NCBI RefSeq assembly: GCF_001438655.1
Contig: NZ_JQBR01000002.1
Location: 92,057 to 156,056, forward strand
Origin: Pediococcus cellicola
GTDB taxonomy: Bacteria; Bacillota; Bacilli; Lactobacillales; Lactobacillaceae
Length of the DNA stretch: 64,000 bases
Direction of reading: 5' to 3'
Shown here in pieces: positions 54,026 through 62,670 of the stretch. The notes beneath the pieces are model-generated. The model saw nothing but the letters and a program-made list of their open reading frames with translations. It was not told where the DNA came from and searched no databases. Both the position numbers and the translations under genes were made by a program. Each line of letters opens with the position of its first letter. The first letter of the stretch is position 1.

Positions 54026-54855
54026 TTTTCTGCCTCCTTATAGTCAAATCCAGAGATATTGCCAAACCACTTTTTGACAATACGATCATACTCGCCATTT
54101 TCCCGGATCTTCTTTAATGCTTGATTAATTTTGTTTACAAACGCTTTTTGACCCTTATTAACTGCGATCCCGTAAGGTTCTTTAGTAAATGCACTGCCCA
54201 CAACTTGGTATCCGGGATTTTCGGCAGCCATTCCCAGTAAAATTCCGTTGTCAGTAGTGAGTGCCTGTCCCTGTCCGGACTTCAACGCCTGTAAAGCTTG
54301 GGCATAGTCTTGTAGTTCTAAGACTCGTGCTTTCGGAGCTACCTTTTGGAAGTTAGCTACTGAATTGGCACCGGTGACTGCAAGCACCCTAGTTCCCGTT
54401 TTATCGAGATCTTTGACACTTTTCACCGAACTTCCCTTCTTAACCAACAAAGACTGACCGGCATTAAAATAATGATCAGAAAAATCAACAACTTTCTGGC
54501 GGTCTGGCGTAATCGTCATGGTCGCCACGACGGCATCAATGTTGCCATTTTTTAAAAGTGGAATTCGGGTTTGACTTGAAACCTGAATGAAGCTAGCTTT
54601 GCCTTTGGAACCCAAAATTTGTTTTGTAAGTGCCTTCGCAATATCTACATCAAATCCCTTGATTTGTGAATCTTTAACATCCATCAAACCAAATAATTTG
54701 GTATCAGCTTTGACCCCCCAAACGATCGTGTTCGTCTCTTCGGCTCGACTTAAAACACTTTGACTTGCTGCCTTTTTCGTGCCGCAACTACTAAGAACCA
54801 AAGCTAAGACACATAGCGAGGTTAGCAATCCTAAATACCGAATTAATTTTTTCAT
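54022..54855 (-). CDS. glnH: Glutamine/glutamate-type ABC transporter binding lipoprotein
   Basis: A 277-residue family 3 binding protein. Signal MKKLIRYLGLLTSLCVLALVLSSCG with the lipobox cysteine near residue 24. The ligand domain contains IKGFDVDIAKALTKQILG and TITPDRQKVVDFSDHYF, typical of acidic/amide amino acid binding proteins. Confidence 0.87.
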   Translation of the reverse strand: MKKLIRYLGLLTSLCVLALVLSSCGTKKAASQSVLSRAEETNTIVWGVKADTKLFGLMDVKDSQIKGFDVDIAKALTKQILGSKGKASFIQVSSQTRIPLLKNGNIDAVVATMTITPDRQKVVDFSDHYFNAGQSLLVKKGSSVKSVKDLDKTGTRVLAVTGANSVANFQKVAPKARVLELQDYAQALQALKSGQGQALTTDNGILLGMAAENPGYQVVGSAFTKEPYGIAVNKGQKAFVNKINQALKKIRENGEYDRIVKKWFGNISGFDYKEAEK

Positions 54856-54869
54856 GCGTAATTCCTCCT

Positions 54870-55610
54870 CTAGTGCTTAATGATCTTGCTAAGGAATTGA
54901 CGAGCCCGTTCATTAGTTGGTTGACCATCAAAGAAACTTTCTTTAGAATCGTCTTCCAAAATTCGACCGTCGGCCATGAAAATTACCCGGTCACCCACTT
55001 CGCGTGCAAATCCCATTTCGTGGGTCACCACTAACATGGTCATACTTGAATCACGCGCAATATCCTTCATAACATTTAAAACATCATCAATCATTTCTGG
55101 ATCAAGCGCCGAAGTAGGTTCATCAAATAAAATGCACTTCGGACGCATGGCTAAACTGCGCGCAATCGCAATTCGTTGTGACTGACCTCCGGAAAGTTGT
55201 GCCGGATAATTAGCTGCTTTATCTGCCAAGCCAACTTTATCCAACAACTCCATGGCTATCTTTTTGTTTTCAGCTTCATCCCGTTTTAAAACAATCCGGG
55301 GTGCTAACATAATATTTTCTAAAACCGTTTTATTTTGGTATAAATTAAAATGCTGAAAAACCATTCCTACATTTTTACGGATTTTATTCATGTCTGTTTT
55401 TCTGTGTGCTAAATCAAAGCCATCCACAATCAATTGACCACTGTTAATCAATTCAAGCCCATTTACCGTTCGAATCAACGTACTTTTTCCAGAGCCAGAT
55501 GGTCCAATTAAAACGACCGTTTCGCCAGCTTCAATTGTCAGATTAATATTATGCAAAGCGTGAAAATCCCCATAGTACTTTTCAACATTATGAAATTCGA
55601 TCATTGACAT
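54870..55610 (-). CDS. glnQ: Polar amino acid ABC transporter ATP-binding protein
   Basis: A 246-residue ABC ATPase. Walker A GPSGSGKSTLIRT near residue 37, GMVFQHFNLY, signature LSGGQSQRIAIARSL, Walker B CILFDEPTSALDPE. First gene of glnQ-H-M-P. ATG 55610 follows GAGG. A TATAAT box lies at 55705-55710 (complement), leaving a leader of about 85 bases. Confidence 0.9.
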   Translation of the reverse strand: MSMIEFHNVEKYYGDFHALHNINLTIEAGETVVLIGPSGSGKSTLIRTVNGLELINSGQLIVDGFDLAHRKTDMNKIRKNVGMVFQHFNLYQNKTVLENIMLAPRIVLKRDEAENKKIAMELLDKVGLADKAANYPAQLSGGQSQRIAIARSLAMRPKCILFDEPTSALDPEMIDDVLNVMKDIARDSSMTMLVVTHEMGFAREVGDRVIFMADGRILEDDSKESFFDGQPTNERARQFLSKIIKH

Positions 55611-55724
55611 AAGCCTTACCTCGTTTTCTTTCTACATATTAGATTATCACTCAACGGCATAAATACCAGAATTTGTTACTGAACCGTCAGAAAAAAATAG
55701 AACTATTATATCAATTTTACGGGA

Positions 55725-55767
55725 GAAAAAAGAACCTGTCAAAATTTTAATGATTTTGATAGGTTCT
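55725..55767 (-). terminator. Terminator between the two-helix membrane protein and glnQ
   Basis: A 15-bp stem with one G-T pair (55731-55745 with 55753-55767), followed on the minus strand by six T. The glnQ -10 box lies right after it. Confidence 0.85.
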
Positions 55768-55796
55768 TTCTCATACTTATAGTAAGATAATTCACT

Positions 55797-56663
55797 TTAT
55801 GAATACATGTGACGACTTGATGACGTGTCTTGATCATCACGCTTTTGGTACGCCATTTGAATTTTTGCGCGGTACGGAGAATCTTCAGTCATCAGTGTGG
55901 AACGTCCGGCATATTTGCGCTGCCCGCCAATTAACGCCGCCTGAGCCAAATATAATTGATAGTGTTTCTTGGCTTCAAAATAATCAGATAAGCCTACACT
56001 GGCCACCTGTCCTATGCGGAATAAATTCATTTGATTCATTCCTGCATAAACGTTAGCATTTCCATCTTCTTCACGTAATTCAAAATAAGGAAACGGTATG
56101 CCCTGTCCTATGGCATAAACTTCTGTCTCATTTGATTCTTGTAAATGTGCAAGAATTTCATCGTCGCTTAACCCTTCATAATCAGCCATTGCAAAATTAT
56201 TTTGCACCATTTGGGTAGCAAGTTGCTGAATATTTTGCAAGTCACGCTGATTGGATTTTATGGTCGCCGGTAAAATCGTATTTTTTTCAAAAATTCCAGT
56301 TGATGGCACGATCGTTTGACGACCACGACCAGTTCGATTTAAGCGCTGTGCGCGTTCCATTTCGATCGCTTCACGTGGCTTTCCGCCTAATAATTTTTCA
56401 ATTTTAGGAGAAATATCAAACGGTGCTGCTTTTTTCGTAAAATAATAATAGATATTCATAATTAAGAAATACAAGAAAATTAAAAAAACAGCGATAAAAC
56501 CTAAGCCTCGTACCCAACGTCCATTTTCAAAGAAACGGTACGCCAAGTAAAGCATGTAGAAATTTCCAATAAAACCAATCACGGTATAAATCTGATTTTT
56601 TAGTTTTAAGTTGACATTAATATAGCCTAAATAATGGTTAATCATGTCAATAAAAGTAAACAC
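55797..56663 (-). CDS. 288-residue membrane protein of unknown function
   Basis: Two membrane segments (about 26-46 and 52-73), then a long cytoplasmic part. The latter has basic ERAQRLNRTGRGRQ, TIVPSTGIFEKN, an acidic LSDDEILAHLQESNE and a Tyr-rich C-terminus with KHYQLYLAQAALIGGQRKYAGRS. I believe a lactobacillar DUF family covers it but cannot name it with certainty. It follows the Ser-rich gene closely (23 bases) and may be in an operon with it. Confidence 0.7.
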   Translation of the reverse strand: MFTFIDMINHYLGYINVNLKLKNQIYTVIGFIGNFYMLYLAYRFFENGRWVRGLGFIAVFLIFLYFLIMNIYYYFTKKAAPFDISPKIEKLLGGKPREAIEMERAQRLNRTGRGRQTIVPSTGIFEKNTILPATIKSNQRDLQNIQQLATQMVQNNFAMADYEGLSDDEILAHLQESNETEVYAIGQGIPFPYFELREEDGNANVYAGMNQMNLFRIGQVASVGLSDYFEAKKHYQLYLAQAALIGGQRKYAGRSTLMTEDSPYRAKIQMAYQKRDDQDTSSSRHMYS

Positions 56664-56686
56664 ACACCATCTCTCCCTTCTTAATG

Positions 56687-57160
56687 TTAGTTAGTCGTGT
56701 CATCCTGCGTGGTTGTCGCCGTACTGCTAGATGAGCTGGCTGCTGGTGCTGAACTAGAAGCACTGGAACTTTGTTTAACCGCACTTGAGCTGTTAGCATT
56801 TTTTGACGAGGTGTTGTTTGAATCAGCACTACTGTTCTGTGTTGACGAGCTATTGGCCGCGCTGCTTTCCGTGTCATCACTTGACGAACTGCTTACAACA
56901 TCAGAGGACTCACTAGAACTGTCTGCATCTGAGCTACTGTCCTCATCTTGACTACTCTCTTTTTTGGAACTTTCCTTTTTAGAAGAATCTTTATCTTCAT
57001 CTGGAACAACTCTTTTTTTCACAGACTCAGTTTGTGTTTTTACCGAGCCACCTTCTGCCGTGCCGGTCACCTTATTAACCACGACGTTTGTTGCACTTAA
57101 GGCAATTAAAATACTGACAATAGCAAATGGCGTGATAAATGGTGGCGTACGATATGCCAT
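56687..57160 (-). CDS. Ser-rich membrane-anchored protein
   Basis: 157 residues. A membrane anchor (about 8-30) is followed by a charged linker and then about 100 residues of Ser-, Asp-, Asn- and Thr-rich low-complexity sequence. No LPxTG. The topology suggests an extracellular, possibly glycosylated, stalk. It has a GGGAGG site. Together with the following two-helix protein it may form a surface pair. Low-complexity sequence means homology cannot be judged. Confidence 0.65.
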   Translation of the reverse strand: MAYRTPPFITPFAIVSILIALSATNVVVNKVTGTAEGGSVKTQTESVKKRVVPDEDKDSSKKESSKKESSQDEDSSSDADSSSESSDVVSSSSSDDTESSAANSSSTQNSSADSNNTSSKNANSSSAVKQSSSASSSAPAASSSSSTATTTQDDTTN

Positions 57161-57275
57161 AACTTCTTTTCCTCCCCTTTTTCCTAAATGATTATTTAAA
57201 GCTTAACAAATTCACTTTTATTTTAAAGGGCAAACTTTAAAATCATATTAATTCTTTACAATTACAATTTAAAAA

Positions 57276-57716
57276 TTAAATGGCACGCTGTTTTTGGGCA
57301 CAATCTGCGCATAAGCCATATAATTCAAAACGATGTCCAGAAATTTCATACCCGGGTAATTGCCGTTCAAAGAAATCTAACGGACACATTTCAACTTCTT
57401 CGACCTTCCCACAATTCGTACAAATAAAATGATGATGATGTTGATGTGTCACATCACATTGATATTTGACTTGAGCGTGCTCGCCTTTGATAATTTGTTC
57501 GACCAGACCAATCTGTTCGAACTCTTTTAAATTGCGATAAACTGTATTGTGACTCATTTTGGGATAATTAGCCCGCATTTGCTCGTCAACCTGCGTGACA
57601 TCAACATAGTTATTTTCATGTTGCACCATAATTTCAATAAGTGCCTGACGTTGTTTTGTGATTTTAAAATGATTTTGTTGTAAAACTTCAATGGCTTGTG
57701 TAACTTTTGTATCCAT
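57276..57716 (-). CDS. Fur-family transcriptional regulator
   Basis: A 146-residue metal-dependent repressor. DNA-binding winged helix at about 10-85 (MSHNTVYRNLKEFEQIGLVEQI). Metal region with HQHHHHFICTNCGKVEEV and a C-terminal CADC; both CxxC pairs of the structural zinc site are present. Fur, PerR or Zur cannot be told apart here. ATG 57716 follows GAGGAG; the longer frame to 57746 precedes that site. A GTAATTGTTAC palindrome in its leader (near 57738) might be an operator. Confidence 0.87.
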   Translation of the reverse strand: MDTKVTQAIEVLQQNHFKITKQRQALIEIMVQHENNYVDVTQVDEQMRANYPKMSHNTVYRNLKEFEQIGLVEQIIKGEHAQVKYQCDVTHQHHHHFICTNCGKVEEVEMCPLDFFERQLPGYEISGHRFELYGLCADCAQKQRAI

Positions 57717-57791
57717 AATTGACTCCTCTAGTTTAAATAGTAACAATTACACTTTAGAAAAGTTTAGCATAATTTATCTAAAGTTGACAAT

Positions 57792-58364
57792 TTATTGATT
57801 GGCAACCGATTCCGTTAATTTATGCATTAAATTATCAATTTGGTTACGAGTCAGTTGCCAATCATCATTTAAAATCACATGCGCTTTTGCGCGCAACGCT
57901 TCTGGAAGCTTTAAATCACGTTGATATTCTTCACTGGCAATACGTTGACGCACCATTTCGTTCGTATCCCCACGCTTTTTAAGACGATTAATTAACCCAT
58001 CTTGATCAGAAACTGTTAAGTACAAAATGACGACCTGATCACCCAGCTTTTGCTGATAAGTAATCGCTCCCTTGGTATCTAAAACAATGCTTACAAGCCG
58101 ACAGCGTTGCCAGCCTCGTTCCAAACCCTCATAGGATGAGCCATAATGATAACCCGAATAGACCACATTTTCAAGATAATGATTGTCAAAAAAACTACGA
58201 TCCGTTTCAAAATAATAGTCTTTACCATCCACTTCTCCCTTACGTGCAGGCCGTGTGGTATGCGTAATCACTTGAGGAACGTGGTAATACGTCTTTAAAT
58301 AATCACTCACAGTTGTTTTGCCCGTCCCAGTTGCACCCGTAATGACAATAATTTTGTTTCCCAT
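57792..58364 (-). CDS. Guanylate-kinase-like P-loop protein
   Basis: A 190-residue protein. P-loop GATGTGKTT at residues 9-17, then THTTRPARKGEVDGKDYYF, matching the GMP-binding region of guanylate kinases. It probably is a second guanylate-kinase homologue rather than the essential enzyme, since the rest is diverged. ATG 58364 follows GGAGTGG; the longer frame to 58499 crosses a promoter region. Confidence 0.75.
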   Translation of the reverse strand: MGNKIIVITGATGTGKTTVSDYLKTYYHVPQVITHTTRPARKGEVDGKDYYFETDRSFFDNHYLENVVYSGYHYGSSYEGLERGWQRCRLVSIVLDTKGAITYQQKLGDQVVILYLTVSDQDGLINRLKKRGDTNEMVRQRIASEEYQRDLKLPEALRAKAHVILNDDWQLTRNQIDNLMHKLTESVANQ

Positions 58365-58389
58365 TTTTTCCACTCCATAGTAATATTGT

Positions 58390-58418
58390 TTGTCTTTTAT
58401 TGTAACATGCTGTAGAAT
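58390..58418 (+). promoter_or_regulatory. Promoter of the 59-residue gene
   Basis: TTGTCT at 58390-58395 and TAGAAT at 58413-58418 are separated by 17 bases; the ATG is at 58498. Confidence 0.5.
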
Positions 58419-58497
58419 AAAAAAATAAAGTTGTATGTAAGCGATTTCTTCAATTTCTGAAATCTTTTCAACTAAAAATATAAGGAGGGTTATCCAC

Positions 58498-58677
58498 ATG
58501 ACCTTTGAAAATTATAGTAACAACTGGTTCACAATTGCACTCGACACTGAAAAACAAGTTTTCATTGCAGGAGATAAATTAAATCCTGCTTATGAAGCCA
58601 CTGGCATCACAATTGAATCTGCTGTTCAAAACTTAAAAACTATTATGGCGATTCAAGGTGATTTACAAGATGCCTAA
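58498..58677 (+). CDS. 59-residue small protein
   Basis: ATG 58498 follows a perfect AAGGAGGG site. The protein starts MTFENYSNNWFTIALDTEKQ and has FIAGDKLNPAYEATG in the middle and a helical end. It has no signal or membrane segment. It has its own promoter and terminator, so it is likely a real single-gene unit. Family unknown to me. Confidence 0.7.
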   Translation: MTFENYSNNWFTIALDTEKQVFIAGDKLNPAYEATGITIESAVQNLKTIMAIQGDLQDA

Positions 58678-58713
58678 CCGACGATCACATATAAATGATG
58701 TCAAAAGAGAATA

Positions 58714-58757
58714 AAAACCGCAAGTATCGTAAAAGGTACTTGCGGTCTTTATTTTTT
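58714..58757. terminator. Terminator between the 59-residue gene and the ECF gene
   Basis: ACCGCAAGTA pairs with TACTTGCGGT around ten bases, followed by CTTTATTTTTT on the plus strand and by an A-run mirror on the other side. Confidence 0.8.
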
Positions 58758-59307
58758 ACTGTAAACCTGAATGTCCCAAGATCTTTTTAAGTGGATAGTA
58801 CAAAATGATAACTAGAATAAAGGTTGTTATGGAATTCACTACGGTAGCTGGCTCGCTAGCTAATGCACCAATGAAAGCCGCATGCCATTGCATCCCTTGG
58901 TAAAAGACACCCTCAATAAGTGAATTTCCAAACGACGTAAAAATTTTGGTCAATCCCGCAACGAATGCCACTAGCACAATATGCCATTTTTTCGTGTCAT
59001 CCCGACGTAACAGCTTGAATACCCACGTCACAACGGCAGCCACGATAATCACTTCTATAATAGTAAGATAGACTGTGCTGACGTATCCATGCGTCACATC
59101 AAATAGACCTAAACCAATTGCTCCAGCAAGCGTTCCGTAACCAAATCCTAAAAATAGAATGGCTAACGCTGTCAAGGCGTTACCAAAATGAACAAATGGG
59201 CGACCAATCATTGCAGGAATGGGAATTTGAAAGACAGATATGCCTATAAAAATAATAGCGGCAAAGAGTGCAGTGATCACGATTTTTCTCAATTGATTAT
59301 TATGCAT
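58756..59307 (-). CDS. ECF transporter substrate-binding (S) component, probably vitamin B6
   Basis: A 183-residue membrane protein with about six helices. The early part RKIVITALFAAIIFIGISVFQIPIP and the GFGYGTLAGAIGLGLFDVTHGY region are typical of ECF S components. It would bind a vitamin and work with a shared EcfA/A'/T module elsewhere. The gene sits five bases after a pyridoxal/pyridoxamine-kinase-like gene, which suggests a B6 vitamer. Confidence 0.82.
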   Translation of the reverse strand: MHNNQLRKIVITALFAAIIFIGISVFQIPIPAMIGRPFVHFGNALTALAILFLGFGYGTLAGAIGLGLFDVTHGYVSTVYLTIIEVIIVAAVVTWVFKLLRRDDTKKWHIVLVAFVAGLTKIFTSFGNSLIEGVFYQGMQWHAAFIGALASEPATVVNSITTFILVIILYYPLKKILGHSGLQ

Positions 59308-59312
59308 AGTAT

Positions 59313-60143
59313 TTATTTCCCCTCATACGTTAATATCTTAGCAAGAACACTTTGTGTAGCCACCCCAAGACGTGGATCGCGTTGTTCGTGTTTACTTGCC
59401 TCTTTTACGGCTTTACTTGTCCATTCGTTGGCTAACTTTAGGGCTACCGGAAATTTTTCTTGTTTAATTAACAGGCCAAACACGAGACTTGAAAACAGAT
59501 CGCCCGTTCCAAAAAAGGTTCCGGAAACCTTTGGTGCCCAAACATAGTGAACTTGGTCGTTGACAAGATAAGCAGATCCTATCTTGTCAGATCGCGTGAC
59601 ACCCGTAATGGCTATGCAAGAAACAGCTGTTTTTGCCTGAAGATCACTCAATAAATTTTTGATGAAAGCTTCATTAATTACTTTTGGAACCGACTTTCCC
59701 ACTAAATAGCAAGCCTCAGTCAGATTGGGAAGTAAGACTTGCGCATACTTGCAAAGTCTCAAATAGTCCTCCACCACGGTCATTGACATACCGTGATAAA
59801 GCTGGCCTTGATCGGCAAAGGCGGGATCTAGAAGAACCAGATTCGGTCGATTTTCCTTCAAAAAAGATGCGATTTCTTGATAGATTTTTCTATCCTTACC
59901 TAGGTAGCCAATCAAAACGTGCTCAAATTGAACTTGTGCACGTTGCCAGTGCTGCCGAAACTTTTTAAAAGTTGTGGTGATGGCTAAACTTTCAGGCGTA
60001 CCAAAACCGCCCGTATGTGTGGATAAGAGCATGGAAGGCAAATTAGCAGACTGAATTCCAAACGCAGCCATCACTGGCATTGCGATACTTAAAGAAACAC
60101 TTCCGACGACTGATAAATCCTCAATTAATAAGGTCTGCGCCAT
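59313..60143 (-). CDS. Pyridoxal/pyridoxamine kinase-like protein
   Basis: A 276-residue ribokinase-fold kinase of the PdxY/PdxK type. LLIEDLSVVGSVSLSIAMPVMAAFGI matches the N-terminus, with a catalytic GTGDLFSSLVFGLLI near residue 220. It would phosphorylate a B6 vitamer. GGGGAGG precedes ATG 60143. It forms a pair with the ECF S component: uptake and trapping. Confidence 0.83.
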   Translation of the reverse strand: MAQTLLIEDLSVVGSVSLSIAMPVMAAFGIQSANLPSMLLSTHTGGFGTPESLAITTTFKKFRQHWQRAQVQFEHVLIGYLGKDRKIYQEIASFLKENRPNLVLLDPAFADQGQLYHGMSMTVVEDYLRLCKYAQVLLPNLTEACYLVGKSVPKVINEAFIKNLLSDLQAKTAVSCIAITGVTRSDKIGSAYLVNDQVHYVWAPKVSGTFFGTGDLFSSLVFGLLIKQEKFPVALKLANEWTSKAVKEASKHEQRDPRLGVATQSVLAKILTYEGK

Positions 60144-60390
60144 TAAAACAACCTCCCCGTCAAATAATTTTTTCCATTATACCACGCTTTCTACGAAAAT
60201 CTGTGGTGGTACTCTTCACATCAACCCGGTTAATTCTAATTGTTTTGTTGAAACTATTTTTCAACTTTATTTCCTATCATTCTCCACAAAACAGAATTAA
60301 AAAAATCGAAAAACTTCCCGCAGCATCATAATGTCCCCCACTGACTTTCTTAGTCCTCTTGATTTACTTCGTTCATTGTCCCTTTTCTCA
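60144..60390. other. Gene-free divergent region
   Basis: Apart from the kinase leader, I see no gene, strong hairpin or repeat in this AT-rich stretch. The promoter of the next gene lies at 60391. Confidence 0.5.
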
Positions 60391-60419
60391 TTGACTTTTA
60401 ATATTTACACAGATATAGT
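60391..60419 (+). promoter_or_regulatory. Promoter of the APC permease
   Basis: TTGACT at 60391-60396 and TATAGT at 60414-60419 are separated by 17 bases, 47 bases before the ATG. Confidence 0.75.
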
Positions 60420-60466
60420 CTAATAGACTGTTATTTTTTATTTTTCAATACTTAGGGAGTGTTATT

Positions 60467-61873
60467 ATGTCATCATTACGCGGACGCCTTTTCCGCAAAG
60501 AAAGCCGTGATCGCTATATTGAACGCGACAACCGCTTTGAAAAAACTATCTCCGGTGGCGATCTCATCGCCCTTGGCATTGGTGCCGTTATCGGAACCGG
60601 AATCTTCATTCTTCCCGGAACCGTCGCTGCCACCAAAGCTGGACCATCTATTATTCTTTCCTTTATCGTGGCGGCTATTGTCTGCTCTGTTGCTGCTATG
60701 TGCTACGCTGAGTTCTCCTCTGCGCTGCCAGTTGCAGGAAGTGCCTACTCTTATGGTAACGTCATTTTCGGTGAGCTTATCGGCTGGATCCTTGGTTGGG
60801 CCTTAATCTTAGAGTACGTCCTTGCCGTTGCTGCCGTTTCAACCGGTTGGTCTGCGTATTTCAGTTCGTTTATCTCTGGCTTTGGCCTACACGTACCTAA
60901 AGCCTTATCCGGTCCCTTCGACCCAACGCATGGAACCTATATCAATATCATTGCAATCCTTATTGTGTGTTTGATTGCGTTTTTCTTATCAAAGGGGTTA
61001 AAATCATCCATTCGCATTAACAACATCATGGTAATTGTGAAAATTGCAATTATTGTCCTTTTCCTTCTGGTAGGTGCTTTTTACGTCAAACCAACTAACT
61101 GGCATCCCTTCTTGCCATTTGGCGTTAAAGGGATGTTTCAGGGAGCGTCCACTGTCTTTTTCGCCTACCTTGGATTTGATGCCGTTTCCTCTTCCGCAGC
61201 CGAAGTAAAGAATCCTGATCGCAATATGCCATTTGGTATTATTGGCACACTCATCATTGCTACCGTACTTTACATTGGGGTTTCTGTGGTCTTGACTGGG
61301 ATGGTTCCTTTTACCAAATTAAATGTCGCCGATCCTGTAGCTTTTGCCTTACAAAGCGTGAACCAAAATTGGATGGCTGGTCTTCTTTCGCTAGGTGCTT
61401 TAGCCGGGATGACTACCATGATGGTCACAATGATCTATAGCAGTTCCCGATTAGTCTATTCCACCGGTCGTGATGGACTCCTTCCCAAAACTCTAGGAGA
61501 AGTTAGTGCTAATCATTCACCTCTACATGCCATGACAGTCGTTACCATTGTCATCGCCATTCTTGGTGGTTTAGTACCTTTAGATCAATTGACAAACTTG
61601 GTCAATATCGGAACTTTAATCGCCTTCACTGTCGTTTCTTTCGGTGTTATCCCGTTACGCAAACGCAAAGACATCCCTAACCACGGCTTTAAAGTCCCAT
61701 TTTATCCAGTACTGCCGATCATCTCTGGCTTGTTGTGTATTTTCTTAATGACTACCTTATCTGCCGAAACTTGGATTGCGTCATTAATCTGGTTTGCCTT
61801 TGGTTTATTAATCTACTTTACTTACGGCATTCATCACAGCCAACTGGCGCGTTCGTCAGATGGATCAAAATAA
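60467..61873 (+). CDS. APC-family amino acid permease (CAT-like)
   Basis: A 468-residue protein with 12 or more membrane segments. The N-terminal RYIERDNRFEKTISGGDLIALGIGAVIGTGIFILPG is typical of the cationic amino acid transporter group (YfnA-like); FAYLGFDAVSSSAAEVKNPDRNMP is its sixth-helix motif. Substrate not certain. It ends at a terminator 12 bases downstream. Confidence 0.87.
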   Translation: MSSLRGRLFRKESRDRYIERDNRFEKTISGGDLIALGIGAVIGTGIFILPGTVAATKAGPSIILSFIVAAIVCSVAAMCYAEFSSALPVAGSAYSYGNVIFGELIGWILGWALILEYVLAVAAVSTGWSAYFSSFISGFGLHVPKALSGPFDPTHGTYINIIAILIVCLIAFFLSKGLKSSIRINNIMVIVKIAIIVLFLLVGAFYVKPTNWHPFLPFGVKGMFQGASTVFFAYLGFDAVSSSAAEVKNPDRNMPFGIIGTLIIATVLYIGVSVVLTGMVPFTKLNVADPVAFALQSVNQNWMAGLLSLGALAGMTTMMVTMIYSSSRLVYSTGRDGLLPKTLGEVSANHSPLHAMTVVTIVIAILGGLVPLDQLTNLVNIGTLIAFTVVSFGVIPLRKRKDIPNHGFKVPFYPVLPIISGLLCIFLMTTLSAETWIASLIWFAFGLLIYFTYGIHHSQLARSSDGSK

Positions 61874-61884
61874 GCGACATCTTG

Positions 61885-61912
61885 TAGCTGAGACTTTTTC
61901 TCGGCTATTTTT
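61885..61912 (+). terminator. Terminator of the APC permease gene
   Basis: A 9-bp stem with one G-T pair (61885-61893 with 61899-61907) followed by five T. Confidence 0.75.
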
Positions 61913-61931
61913 ATACCAAGGAGGATCACCA

Positions 61932-62591
61932 ATGTCAGACATTAAAATTACAGATTTTCAGTCAGAAATGTTAGAAAGCTGGTTACGTTGCCGCGCATTA
62001 GCTTACATGCGTAGCGCCTTTAATGACGAAATCAATGCTCAAAAAGAAGACGTCCCTCCAAAAAGGTCGCTATCTCTGGTCGCTTTAGCACACGAAACTG
62101 TCGTGGGGGTTTGCGACATTATTTTACTTAAAGATAACCCGATCTTAACGTCTGAATACAACGTGCCATTGCATACCCCTTTGGCGACTTTAGATACCAT
62201 GGCCGTACATCCCGATTATCAGCGTCAAGGGATTGCCCGCCAGTTACTTCTCGAAGCACAAAAACGGTTAAAAACTTTTGGGGGTAAACTCATTATTTAC
62301 ACTCTAAGTGATACTCCTGCCAATAAACTCTACCAAGCCATTGGTGCGAAATTGTGTTTTGGTGGGTATCTTGTCTACGCCTCGAGTCCTATGAATCATG
62401 TGCCTAAATTTTCCAGAACTGAGATTAGATATCCTCACGAGGTCGCCCTTTTTTCTAAACAAAATCAAGAAATCCCATATGCGAAAAACGGCGAAGAAAC
62501 TTACTATGTTGGGCAAAAGAAAAACATCTCACAACTGCAAAACGTCACAAAAGTTGTGGCTGAACACATTTATTTGCTGAATCTTGCTTAA
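61932..62591 (+). CDS. GNAT-family acetyltransferase
   Basis: A 219-residue N-acetyltransferase. The acetyl-CoA site LDTMAVHPDYQRQGIARQLLLEA is near residues 83-105, followed by NKLYQAIGAKLCFGGYLVY. The last 70 residues are an unusual extra region. ATG 61932 follows AAGGAGG; the longer frame to 61860 passes through the terminator. Substrate unknown. Confidence 0.8.
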   Translation: MSDIKITDFQSEMLESWLRCRALAYMRSAFNDEINAQKEDVPPKRSLSLVALAHETVVGVCDIILLKDNPILTSEYNVPLHTPLATLDTMAVHPDYQRQGIARQLLLEAQKRLKTFGGKLIIYTLSDTPANKLYQAIGAKLCFGGYLVYASSPMNHVPKFSRTEIRYPHEVALFSKQNQEIPYAKNGEETYYVGQKKNISQLQNVTKVVAEHIYLLNLA

Positions 62592-62606
62592 TTTCACAAC
62601 ATGTTT

Positions 62607-62635
62607 TTACCAGTCGTCCCATATTGGCGTATAAT
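62607..62635 (+). promoter_or_regulatory. Promoter of pepX
   Basis: TATAAT at 62630-62635 with TTACCA at 62607-62612, spacing 17, 36 bases before the ATG. Confidence 0.6.
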
Positions 62636-62670
62636 TGGTGCCATACAACTTTTCCGGAGGTTTTTTATTT

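Noticed and set aside
56697-56951. Leu/Ala/Ser-rich plus-strand ORF of 84 codons
   Set aside because: It is the antisense shadow of the Ser-rich low-complexity gene.
60080-60331. Plus-strand 83-codon ORF before the CAT-like permease gene
   Set aside because: It overlaps the start of the kinase gene antisense, lacks a ribosome site and ends before the promoter at 60391.
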